The notes under the pieces: generated by a model
Told to the model about the DNA's origin: nothing
The model's input: the letters and a program-made list of their open reading frames with translations, nothing else
The model's database searches: none
Part shown: in pieces, positions 12,102 to 22,425 of the stretch
How the letters are laid out: each line of letters opens with the position of its first letter
Position numbering within the stretch: the first letter of the stretch is position 1
Origin: Lyophyllum atratum
Taxonomy: Eukaryota; Basidiomycota; Agaricomycetes; Agaricales; Lyophyllaceae
DNA length: 64,000 bases
Assembly: GCA_014905825.1 (NCBI GenBank)
Contig: JACGCN010000037.1
Span: 248,001 to 312,000, forward strand
Reading direction: 5' to 3'
Made by a program: the position numbers and the translations under genes

Positions 12102-15100
12102 TCAAGGAGGTGCACGGCAGACGCGCAGGGGCATCTGGTTACCGAGGTGAGGTTCGGACTTGACGAAAGGGCGGGTGACGACGCTAGAAGGGTAAGGGAA
12201 CAAGGTTGTTAGTAGGCGTTCTGATGACATCATGAACCGTGGACGAAAAGATGGGAAAGGCGAAGAATAAGAAAGCATAAGGGGAGATCAGGATGGACAA
12301 GGAGATACAATGGCGATAAAGGGGCATGTGTATCGAGAGATTTCTAGGATGAAGATAGAACTAGGTGTGTAAGATGCAAATGAGGATCTGTGTATGCTGA
12401 TGTGGGTCCAGGTGCACACCTATGGGTGTCGTTGGTAGAAGGTTATCAGGAGATGGAGAAGCCCAGGTACAATGACGGCGATGGGGAAGGTAAAGTAAGG
12501 GATGGGACGGAGGCTGTGGGATGGGTGTTTGAGGCTGTGGTATAATAAGAGTGGTGATGCCGATCAGAATCCCGGCAATACGTGGTGATGCTGGGAGGGT
12601 AACGGAGGAAGCAAGGAGGGATGGAGGTTCGGCAGGCCGGAGCCTAATGGAAGGAGGAAGAAAGTTGGGCGACGCGGTAACAAGAAATAGTAGTAGGGTT
12701 GTCGACCTGTGCGCATGTGGACATGGTGCTTCGGGATGGGGACGGCGATGGGTTGATGGAACCGGAGGAATAAAAGAATGTGATATGCGACAAAGCGAAT
12801 GGATAGATGATAGAATTGTATGGAAGGAGCGCAATAGTTGTTGAGAGTCATTGGGATGATGGAAGAAGATGGAACGGACGAACAAAAAGGAAGAACAGAA
12901 GAGAGGACCAAAGAAGGCCGAGCGACCCAGACGCCGGGACTCGGGACTCGGGACCAGAACAGGCGAGAGCGGAAATAGATTGATGCACAATTCGAAGACG
13001 GCACCAAAGAAAAGAGCGATGGAAGAAGGCGAGAATGGTATGGGGTATGGAGATACAAAAGTGCCGGAGGAATGACGAAAGGGGGAAAACTCACTTGATA
13101 CGCTTTTCAATAACCATATCCTCATCCATCCAGAACTCCATGTCCTTCACGAGGGTGTACAAGAATATCTTGATTCTGAGGGAACAAAAGGGGGATCACA
13201 TGAGTATCTGCCAAATATAAGAAGGACCAGAGAAAAGAAGTGACGAGAGGGTAACAAAGACAAGATGAAGACTCCTTGGGCTGGACGGGAAAGATACACA
13301 ATAGTGAAGCAGTAGAAGGGAAGAAAACAAATGCACAAGACGGATGAAGAAAAGACATGCCGAGAGGACGGCAAAAGAAAATGGTGATACAGCAACGCGG
13401 GCGAAGATCACGAACCTAAAAGGGAGGGAGGGAAAGAAGTAAAGCGAAGATGGCGGGGCAACAAGGCATAAAGAAAAGAAGCGACGCAAAAACCGTGAGG
13501 CCCCCCGACCAAGAACAAAAGACCGCACGGAACGAGGAGAAATAACGAGGCCTAAGAAAAAGAAGCAACGCAAAAACGGCGAGCCAACTCGACCAAGAAC
13601 AATGGACCGCATGAAACGAACTGGGGCTTCAATGCCGATTCGTGAGGTGCCCACAAGGCTCCAGTTCCAGAACGCAGAAGCAATCGAACGCGAGCCAGCA
13701 AAGAAGACGAACTCACTCGATCAACGCAAATCGCCATCCAATACATGCGCGATTGCCTTCTCCAACACTTCCATTCCCATTGAGGAAGGTCAATGTCCCT
13801 GCGAGCAGCCCCGGGATACTGCGCGCCTCAGCCGGCGGGTCCGCCCAACGCTCGGGTCTATCCCAACAATCAGCGTTCAGTAAAAAGAAATCGCAGTGCT
13901 GATTGACGAGTGCTTAGGGATAAGACACATACCGGAACTCTCCCGCATCCTCTCCCCAAAGCCTTCGACACCGATTAACCGCCTGTATCGGCACCGACAC
14001 GATATCGCCCTCCGCCACCCGCACGCTCCACCGCCGCTCCCCGTCCACATCACTATATCCTCCCCCCGTTCCACCATCCGCACCTGTCCTCGGCCCCGGC
14101 CGCCCTCCCACAGGCACCGACAAAGGAATATCGTCGCCCCCAGGACGCGCACACACCCGCATCGTCGATGTCACAGGGGCATGTAGCCTCAGCGCCTCGC
14201 GCACGACCCAGTCCAGATATGTGCACGCCTGCACCTGCGTTGCCAAATCCTCCTCCCCATCCCCTGCTTGCGCCTCCGTATCATGCTCATTCTCGCTCGC
14301 CTTCCTGCTTCCGTTCCCAATAACAGGAATTGCACGTAGTGCCTCCCGCAGCTTGGTCTGCACATGCGGTCCGCGTGCGAGCGCATAGAGGCACCAGGTA
14401 AGCGCAGAGGCGGTCGTCTCATGCCCTGCGGCGATAAAGGTTGAGATCTGGCAGAGCACCTCCTGCGTGCTCATCTGCGTTTGTGGTTGTTTTTCCGGGG
14501 ATGCCGTGGTGGGCGTGGGCTTGTCGGGAGAGTGTATAGGAGGGGTGGAGAGGTTAGAGCGAACTGCATGCGTATTAGTCGTCGGTGTCGCAGTCGAGTA
14601 GGTGGCAGGAATAACGCACTGAGGAGACTAAGGAGATCGCGTCCTGCACGTGTGGTGGGGGTAGCACCCTTTCCAGCGGACTCTGCCAAGATCTCAATGC
14701 GTTTCTGGTCGATCAGTTGGGTGCCGATGCGGTGCATCGTCTCGTGCGCTTCGATCATTGTTGCATTGTTCCTACGCTGTAAGGACGTGCAGAGTGAGCT
14801 TGGGTGAGGTGAGCAGGGGTGGAGAGACTCACAAAACGACGGAGGATGGGAAACCACACTTGGAGAATCGTCATTACACGGAACTTGCGGGCGGTGGAGA
14901 AGATGACGCCAAATGCAGCGGCGAGCTCGTTGTGGGCTGATGTGGATGAGAGGGAGTTGAAGTGATATCCGAAGCCTGTAAGAAATTAACATAAGTTGGG
15001 TACGATAAGAGAAGGCAACACACCTGCTTCTCCAATAACATCGAGCGTCGCGCGGCCAAGCCAGCTGAGCGCGTCGATTCGGGGCGCAGTCGTCTCCTCT

Positions 15101-15663
15101 ACGCCGACCTGATCAAGCCAGATATCACGTAGCTATGTGCCGGTCAGATTGCAGCGCTGGATGTCGACGGAAACACATACCTGTACCGCCTTTTCCCAGA
15201 AGACAGGTGTCAAACTCGCCAAGTGCAACTTTGAAAAGGCAGGACTAAGGATGCGACGCTGGCGTCGGTGCTGGTCGCCCTCCACGGTCAGTAGACCATC
15301 ATGTCCGGCAGCCATGCTTGCGAGGCTGTCTCGAACAAAGTCCGGCTTCGGGTACTCATACGCGTGTGCGAGGATGTGCGAGATGGCAACGGGATCGGTG
15401 GTCATGAGACGGGGCGCACCGATGAAGCCCCGGTAGACAAAGGTAGGGCCGTATGCTGCCTCCCAGGTTGCGATGAGGTTGGTGTTTTCCTGGTCATGCA
15501 TCTCGATGAGATTGCCCATGAAGAAGGACGGGCATTTCGGGCCAGGCAGATGGCGCAGTGGGGAAGTGCGCTGGCGGATGAGAAGGCGGGCGAGTGGGAA
15601 AACGAAGAAGACGGCGACGAATGAGAGAAGGGCGGCGACGATGAGGAGGATAGGGCCCGGCAT
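12102..15663 (-). CDS. cytochrome P450 monooxygenase
   Basis: Membrane-anchored microsomal haem-thiolate monooxygenase of about 608 residues; substrate unknown. Exons from the start: 15663-15181, 15132-15024, 14975-14833, 14776-14620, 14563-13933, 13857-13717, 13175-13095, 12183-12102; all phases agree. It starts with a hydrophobic anchor (residues about 3-24) and a proline hinge, HLPGPKCP. The I-helix oxygen motif AAGHETT is at 342-348, the K-helix EALR at 420-423, FRPERW at about 507-512, and the haem ligand is the Cys of RACIG at 546. The tail VVTRPFVKSEP..GNQMPL is family-typical. Odd points: the haem loop carries extra residues and lacks the usual Phe; an acidic/Gly-rich insert lies between the I and K helices; the last two introns are 541 and 911 bases. 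Divergent from the methyltransferase gene, with 124 bases between starts. Confidence 0.9.
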
Positions 15664-15787
15664 GGAGGGAGGAGGACGAGGAGGGAACCAAGATCATGGT
15701 GGTAGACAGGTATAAACAGACTCCGAGCTGCCCGCGACGTTGCCGAGCCGAGGTCACCGAACAACCGGATCGGGTGCGCTTTTCCGA

Positions 15788-17086
15788 ATGCTGCAGCCAA
15801 TCCATCATGTTCTTGCCCAGCCCAGCATCCAACATCTGCTCGCCGTTCACCCCAATGACCCAAGCGCCGATCGCTTCGACGCCCCGACCCCCTGGCGCAC
15901 GCTCCTCGATGACCACCACGCCGAGATCCCCGCCCAGCCATTGCTCGCCTCGATCCGCGCTGCCCAGCTGCCCCGGGCCCCCATCGCACTGAACGTCACC
16001 ATCCCCCAGTCACAGTTCGGCATGTCGCCCAAAAAGCACCATGAGGTCAGTCGCATGACCCAGTACGTCGCCGATCTCGTCCGCACCCGCCTTCCCCACA
16101 TCGTCTCACGCGATCTGCGCATCGTCGATGTCGGGGCTGGCCAGGGCTACCTCACTCGCGCCCTCCAAGCCCACTTTCAGTCCCCCACCCTCGCTCTCGA
16201 CAATGACGTTGCCCAGACACACGGGGCGGTAGCCCGCGACGGGCCGGGCATCACTGGAATAGCACACCGCACGATCCACATCACCCCTTCCACCCTCGTC
16301 AGTGCCATCGATGACTGGATACCCACTACCTCCCCTTCTTCGATACATACCCCCGTCCTGCTCGTCGCCCTGCACGCCTGTGGTTCTCTCACCCCCGACC
16401 TCTTCCGTGCCGTCCTCTCCCTGCCACCGACGCACCCCTGGCGCCCCGCGGCCGTCGTTGCTGTCGGCTGCTGCTACAACCTCATGCAAATTCCACACGA
16501 CTTTCCCCTCTCCACTCACCTTCTCCTCAACACTCTCCCAGCACCTCTCCCCGCCTCTGCCTACCAAATGGCCACCCAGATCCCAGACCACTGGCTCGAC
16601 TCCCCCGCCAGCCTAGCAAGCGCAGAGCTCGCCATCCGCAAGGTTGTATACCGAGCCCTCCTTGGCCGACTGTATACGCGCATCCATGCTGAAGTGGACG
16701 TGACCGAGACAGGTAGCACCCCCACTATGCGCCGCCTCGGCCGTCTCAACGACTCCGCCTACGCCTCCTGGGCCACCTTCCTCGCACGTGCAGGCCAGCG
16801 CATCGGCATCGACTTCTCCCCCTTCACCGAGGACCCGGATCCCGAACTAGTGACACGCCTCGAATCCCTGTTTGTCCTTAGGTGCCTCCTAGGGCCTGTC
16901 ATAGAGAGCTACATTGTGCTCGACCGCGTCGCGTGGATCGAAGAAGAGCTCAAAAAGCGGGGAGAAGAGGCGGGTGGTGGGCTGGCAGGGTATGGCGTAG
17001 AGGTGGTGAATCTGTTCGACCAGGCTACAGGGAGTGGGCGGAATATGGCGTTGGTGCTCGCCCCGACTCCTCCGATCGATGCATGA
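15788..17086 (+). CDS. METTL25B/RRNAD1-like methyltransferase-domain protein
   Basis: A single-exon gene of 432 residues. The frame is open a little further upstream, but the first ATG is at 15788. The family signature MSPKKHHEV is near residue 79, followed by the SAM-binding motif I VDVGAGQGYLTRAL near 113, a VLLVALHACGSL strand and the VGCCYNL motif. These are the hallmarks of the eukaryotic METTL25/RRNAD1 family, whose enzymatic target is poorly defined. Gene density and codon choice (C/G-ending, long cytosine-rich runs) are stronger than in neighbouring genes. It shares a 124-base intergenic promoter with the divergent P450 gene. Confidence 0.85.
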   Translation: MLQPIHHVLAQPSIQHLLAVHPNDPSADRFDAPTPWRTLLDDHHAEIPAQPLLASIRAAQLPRAPIALNVTIPQSQFGMSPKKHHEVSRMTQYVADLVRTRLPHIVSRDLRIVDVGAGQGYLTRALQAHFQSPTLALDNDVAQTHGAVARDGPGITGIAHRTIHITPSTLVSAIDDWIPTTSPSSIHTPVLLVALHACGSLTPDLFRAVLSLPPTHPWRPAAVVAVGCCYNLMQIPHDFPLSTHLLLNTLPAPLPASAYQMATQIPDHWLDSPASLASAELAIRKVVYRALLGRLYTRIHAEVDVTETGSTPTMRRLGRLNDSAYASWATFLARAGQRIGIDFSPFTEDPDPELVTRLESLFVLRCLLGPVIESYIVLDRVAWIEEELKKRGEEAGGGLAGYGVEVVNLFDQATGSGRNMALVLAPTPPIDA

Positions 17087-17715
17087 TGGTTCGTGCTTGC
17101 TTTGTGTGGGTCCCAGTTTGCGTGCTTAAAGCTTTATCGGATAGACGCATATACCCTGGGTTGGGGAAGCCTCATTTGCCGCAGCAGCCTGTGGGGCCTA
17201 GATCTGCGATCGATTTATGACGACGCGATCGTCCCCTCCGCTGGAGTGGTCCACATCGGATCGAGCACGACCCCGGAGTGCTTGGGGAACTTGGAAAGCA
17301 TCCGCGTTCTTATTCCAACCCGCCCCGACGTACATCGACTCTTCCGTTTCACGCGTATACCCTGGCACGGCTCAAGGAACCCTAACCCCGCTCAGCCAAT
17401 AGGAACGGCATGCTCCTTAGGTAGCTACCATACTGGCCAGCATGGGCCGCTGGGTATACCCTGTAACGAAAGTCGCGTTGATCTTGTGGGCGGACACCTT
17501 TTCGTTTGGTGCCTGGGCTACTGTTGTCGTTCAAAGCACGCGTCAAACAACGGAATAGTTTTAACCCTCATTAATGTGACCGAAATATACACGTAGAATT
17601 AGAAGATGTTAACCAGTTTAACCAATCCACATATGTGAGGGGGTTTCCAAATTATACATAACGGATGATATTGTAGGTATGCCCAAGTGATCGCGTTGCC
17701 TCCGAATTGTCTACT
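17087..17715. other. convergent intergenic region
   Basis: Lies between the 3' ends of two convergent genes; no coding signal. The 9-base word TATACCCTG occurs three times on the + strand (17150, 17356, 17455). Confidence 0.5.
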
Positions 17716-19471
17716 TTACACCGAAGAGGCTGGGGAATCTGGCCTTTCTAGCTCAGTTTTCAGCCCACCCTCAGCTATGCAGATGTCCGATGTAGAAGGA
17801 AGGTGCCTTTTCGCAGCATCGAAGGAAGGTGAGACTGGCACTGGATGACTTCGATCGATACGTGAACCAGCGTAGACCTCCGTCCGAATGTGCAGTTGAA
17901 CGCCTCTGTCCGTTGACCGTGGAGTAGGCTTTGGATCCTCCAGTTGCCAGATATCGCTGGTATCTACCTGACACAATGTATGTATTACGGTTACTATGTT
18001 TTGTAAAAGAAGCCCGAATGCAGACTCACCCCTCCCCCCCAAACAGTCTCTCTCAAGGCGTGGCGTACAAGAAGAGTATCCATAAGTGTCTGCCGGAGAG
18101 TTAGCTCGTTAGGAACGGAGAGCTACACGGCAGAAATCGGTCACAGACGTTGGTGTATACGCTGCTGACCGGAATGCCAGTGATGGCATACAGATACGAG
18201 GTCGGAAACTTCACGACTAGGATAAGGGTGACCATCGAGAAGATTCCGGTGAAAAGGCCTACAGAGAAGTGTCGTTGAATACAGATGTATTGAATGATGT
18301 AGAATAACGCTACCGGTCTGCACAGACACGCGAATGAGTTGGTTTACGATGGGATTAGACTTGCGAAACCCGGTGCGGGACTGTAAAAGAAGGCAGATCA
18401 ACACTCCTTCCAGTTTTGCTAACCATCAGCACAATGGAAACAAGTCACTACAAGCAGAGGCAGCGCACCAGTGATCAGAGAGTCGATTCCCATTTCGAGG
18501 CATAGCCAGGTCGTCGATATATATTGCAAACGCGCAGCATCTTTTACTCTAAAATGTCCGTGTGCATTTGAAATGGAGCAGAAGGAGTCGAGGCGTACGA
18601 TTTTAGTTGCAAGGCATATACTCCGCATGTCATCCCAATGACAAGGCTTGGAAGAGAGAGGAGAATAATGATGCTGTAGCCGATCTTGCTTTTTGTGAGG
18701 CGAAAAATCCTGAGTATGGACGACAGTAAGTTGAGAACGTCAAGCATGCCGCGCCTGATATGTCAGACCATATACCTGTACCCTAGGAACATTTGCACTA
18801 GGAATGCGGTGATGCTGGTCGTAATTGCAGTCGCCGGATATGGCCAAACGACTCCTGCGGAAGCCGAATTAAAATCAACCTAGACTAGGCAAAATCCCAC
18901 TCACCAAGAAGAGCTCGTGGATTATCGTAGTTTTTCACGCTTTGAAGACGACATATCTCAGCTGACGAGTTTATAAAAGGTGACCAAGGACCTACGCATG
19001 AAACCATGCCACATAAAGGAGCCTTCCACGGAAAGTGAGTTCAGTGCGACAAGAAAGGTTAAGAAAGCTTACGATATGCTGTGAAATGTGTCCAAGAGAA
19101 AGAGCAAAAGCACAAGCACGCTGAAAATGGTATCGTTGAGCGAGATGTACGCCTCGAGCTATAGTTTCGAGCGAACTGGATGGATTGTGGGTCGTTGAAT
19201 TCTGCAGGCACGTGTTAGTCGCGTCGCGGAGAGCAGGAAGATCCAGCTCACTCTTGCGATGGTAGGAAATGTACTGATAGGATACGAATCCGTAAAAGTA
19301 AGTGTTCACTAGGGATATGGAGTTAGCAGGTGCATAGATAGAAAACGAGGTGGCAACCACGAACGGAAAACACCTATCAAGAGGGCACCTATTCGATCAA
19401 AAAGCTCAGCACACCCGTTAGCGTCACGATTAGCAGTTTGGCTCACCAAGACTGTTGTCGAATTGACCCAT
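17716..19471 (-). CDS. DUF6534 multi-pass membrane protein
   Basis: An integral membrane protein of about 341 residues from a large family found in Agaricomycetes; function unknown. Fourteen exons, all phase-consistent: 19471-19447, 19388-19365, 19308-19252, 19201-19177, 19120-19073, 19022-18996, 18939-18905, 18854-18776, 18709-18599, 18548-18469, 18406-18314, 18258-18149, 18089-18030, 17967-17716. Family landmarks in order: LGALLIG start, NTYFYGFVSYQY, FLLDTFHS, NYDNP, WPYPAT, QMFLGYRIFRLT, SRTGFRKSN before the sixth helix, LMDTLLVRHALRE, and a polar tail with GVQLHIRTEV. About seven hydrophobic segments can be drawn. Weak points are two donors, GTTCGC and GTTCGT, and an AAG acceptor at 18407, chosen because they restore the family spacing. 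Confidence 0.85.
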
Positions 19472-20239
19472 AGAAGAAGAAACGGAGACAAGGATGGCTG
19501 GTCGACGGCGAGTCGAAGTTCGACGACAGATATACATTTTAATTTGTTCTTTCGCTAATGTAGGTGCCGCAGTTCGGGCTCTTAATGCGATGGACCCTTA
19601 ACCAGGTAGCGAAGCCTGGGCCCTACGGAGCATTGACATAACCCGCGTCCTCTATGAGCGATGTGCGATGGTCGATATCACCGACCCTGGAGGTCCTAGA
19701 GGCTATTGTATTGAGTCAACAAGTTGAGCATGCTAAGCAGCTTGGCTTCCAATAGTCGCCGTTTATACTTACTGTATAGCGCGGGCATGGCCTTCTAGTC
19801 AACCTTCGTGACAAGTGCAAAAGGCACCCCTAAAGCACCCCAATAATAAATATGATATGCGGCTAGATATTCAGTGGACCCTTGATGGTGGCAAAACTGA
19901 TCGAGGAAATCCAGTTTGGGCCAGGTTTGGGCATCATGAATATGCAATTTGTGGGTGAAGGCACCCACTCGGCCTATAGAACAGACACCAATTACAAAGT
20001 TGACTTCAGCGAAGTCTCAAGTTTTACATAAGGAGTCCTCAAGTTGATGACACTAGTGAGTACAATGCATCTGATTTTCTCGGGAGGCCTTGCCGGGTGA
20101 TGCAAACTTACAATGCTACAACTCAAAGAACGGATTTTGTTTTGGTATCAGAGCCACGGGAACGACAAACGCAAATTTAAACTACAAGCTCAGAACCCAA
20201 TAGACACGAGAAAAGGCGGGAATGGCAGAGAGACGGACA
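19472..20239. other. non-coding stretch, possible LTR relic
   Basis: No gene. The word TGAGTCAACAAG at about 19713 repeats the tandem motif at 8.76 kb. The right end carries a retroelement-type primer-binding site (see 20143-20156), so part of this stretch may be a decayed long terminal repeat; its left edge cannot be set. Confidence 0.4.
20143..20156 (+). mobile_element. primer-binding-site relic of an LTR retrotransposon
   Basis: TGGTATCAGAGCCA is the 14-base primer-binding site complementary to the 3' end of plant-type initiator tRNA-Met, common in Copia elements. No gag or pol frame follows: the sequence runs within about 85 bases into the end of the neighbouring minus-strand gene. It may be a truncated insertion or a chance match. 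Confidence 0.4.
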
Positions 20240-21143
20240 CTAGCAGCGACAGTGGTGACAGTTGCCGGTGTGCTTGTCGTTATGGGTGTGGCTGTGGCGA
20301 TGGGTCTGGCACCGGTCGTGTTTACGTCGGTGGTCCCGGTCATGTTTGCGTCCGTGGTCTCGGTCATGTGTGCGTCCATGGTCTCGGTCATGTTTGCGTC
20401 CATGGTCCCGGTCATGTTTGCATCCGTGGTCCCGGTCATGTTTGCCTCCGTGATTCCAGTCATGTTTGCCTCCGTGCTCACAGTCATGTTTGCCTCCGTG
20501 TTCACAGTCATGTTTGCCGCAGCGGTGGCAGGTCCGGTTCCGGTGAATGTTGCTGTGGTCTTTGCAGTCATGACAGCCGCCGCGTTGATTACGATCGCGA
20601 GGATACAAGGGTTTGTAGCTTTTCTCGTCCGCAAGAGCGTAGTCTGTGTCGCCGCCTAACGCTCTATGATGGATGGTAGAGCCGTCGACAGAACGCTTGT
20701 CCTTCGGAGGCTTAGCTTTCGAGCTCTTGTCCTTCGATGGCTTAGCGGTCGAGCTCTTTTCCTTCGATGGCTTAGCGGTTGAGCTGTCGTCCGCTGGAGG
20801 CTTAGCGGCCGAGCTGTTGTCCATCGGAGGGTCAGCCGGCGGGCTCTTGTCCATAGAGTTCTTGTCACTAGAATCGTTATCATTCTTGGGGGCAGGCTCC
20901 TTATTCATCGGTTCATTGTTCGTCGACTCCTGGTTCGTAGGTAAGAGGGCAATGATTGGGGCGAGAGGATCGGAGGGGGTTGCCCTTTTCATCTGCATGC
21001 TGCTCTATGGACCGATGAATGTTAGCAAGGATCATCAGGGGAGCGAATGGGAGGCTAACATCATTATTGGGAGCGGCCAAAGAGAGGGGAGCAAGGGCAC
21101 AGAGACCCACAAGAGCCGCGATACGAGGGTGAATGAAGACCAT
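20240..21143 (-). CDS. secreted histidine-rich octapeptide-repeat protein
   Basis: A secreted protein of about 278 residues; family not recognised. Exon 1 (21143-21060) encodes a clear signal peptide, with a hydrophobic core AALVGLCALAPLSLA and a likely cut before APNND. A 65-base intron (GTTAGC donor, CTAAC branch site, ATGCAG acceptor) joins in phase to exon 2 (20992-20240), which opens with MKR, a Kex2-type dibasic site. Residues 88-127 are four imperfect ten-residue repeats (SSTAKPSKEK). After a Cys/His region come nine eight-residue units of the form GKHDRDHG (residues 187-258) and a His/Cys tail, GNCHHCRC. The composition suggests binding of zinc, copper or nickel; this is inference. 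The weak point is the intron, since the GTTAGC donor is not the best consensus. Confidence 0.65.
20303..20518. repeat. nine 24-base tandem units
   Basis: Unit on the + strand close to CATGTTTGCGTCCATGGTCTCGGT-like variants, each 24 bases, encoding the octapeptide GKHDRDHG on the minus strand. Because 24 is a multiple of three, several other frames also stay open across the block. Confidence 0.85.
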
Positions 21144-21505
21144 AATGATTGTAGTAGGTGATGGGTAGGATGAGAGGCTCGCGAGGGGATATGATAGCGC
21201 GGGTAGATGTGGTAGGTGGACAAGCTGCGTCTGAGCATTAGGAGAGAAGGATTGTGCATCTTATACTAATAGTCTGGAGGCTGACCAGCTTTTCGTCCAA
21301 ATTGGTAGGTGGTACCGGTCATCCTCCACTCAGCGGAAGCATAAACTTTCCATTTGTGGTCTGGACCCTGAAACCACGTGATATCCTACTTGTCTCGATT
21401 CAGATTAGACTTCAAGTCAAGAAGCAGAACGTCGACGTGAAATGGTTTCGCTTGCGCCTTGTCCGGATCTTTTTGCCTTTAGCTGCTTAACGACGACGAC
21501 CACCA
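21144..21505. other. divergent promoter region
   Basis: Separates the divergent starts of the histidine-rich gene and the DUF202 gene. No coding signal. Confidence 0.6.
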
Positions 21506-22425
21506 ATGCTTACGACTGCTTTTTCCACTGTTCTTGACAACAACAGCGACTTTCAGCCGGTCGAAACAACGCCACTTGTTGGGAAATCATCATCAACCTC
21601 CAGGAGAGTCAGGTCCTACACTAACAACCCTAATTTCTATTCGAAACGTCGTATCCACATTAAATCCCGTCCTTCCAAACCAATTGACAAAGACAAGCTA
21701 CACATCAACACTGTCAATCGCGTCGCCGAAAATGGCGACGAGGAGTCCGCTCCGAGCTTCACGACACTACTCGCCCCTTCCTCCACATACCTAAATGACT
21801 GTACAACGTGCAAATCGACATGCGTACCCAGGGACTCTTCGCCTTCTCCCTCGGCATCCACACCCAGACGTCACAAAAGTTTGATGTCGAGCGTTTCGCT
21901 GACGTTGGAGAACACGGGCAGTGTGGCCAGAGACCATTTAGCGTCCGAGAGGACTTTCCTGGCATATGTTCGGACGAGCTTAGCGATTGCTTCTTCCGGA
22001 GTCGGTGAGTGAGATATTAGCCTTATCCGCATAGCCGTATGATAATAGTATTCATGCCCGTCCTCCGTGTCCATGTTAGCTCTGGTGCAACTGTTTACAG
22101 TGGCTTCTGCGAACCTTCGACATTCTCCGGAACATCGGCTTCACACCTACATCCGCCCACTTGGAGCGGCAACTATTGTCATGGGTCTAATCGTTCTTAT
22201 GATTGGTACGAAGCCTCCTCCATTCATTCGCACTCCAGACTTACAGTCACTTTGAACGCAGGGGTTGTTCGCTATTTCTCGATTCAGGCTGCCCTGACCA
22301 AGGGCAACTTCCCAGTCGCTCGCGCCGTGACAGGCTTTATCACAGCGACTCTAACCCTCCTGGTTGTTGTGACGTTTGGAATCCTGGTCGCTGGGAAATT
22401 GGAACCTCCGAAGCGACGCCATTAA
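21506..22425 (+). CDS. DUF202 membrane protein
   Basis: A 262-residue protein with exons 21506-22004, 22080-22205 and 22262-22425. The N-terminal 140 residues are polar and Ser/Thr-rich. The DUF202 domain follows, with its core ENTGSVARDHLASERTFLAY and RTSLAIASSGVALVQL, then a second helix (GAATIVMGLIVLMIG) and a third (LTLLVVVTFGILVAG). The domain is shared with bacterial YidH-like proteins and the C-terminal part of the vacuolar VTC polyphosphate complex. Here there is no SPX or VTC core domain, so this is a stand-alone DUF202 protein, probably of an internal membrane. Function unknown. Confidence 0.85.

Noticed and set aside
12361..13125. 254-codon minus-strand open frame
   Set aside because: It lies in the 911-base last intron of the P450 gene, is low-complexity Ser/Pro, and starts in the wrong frame of the exon at 13095-13175.
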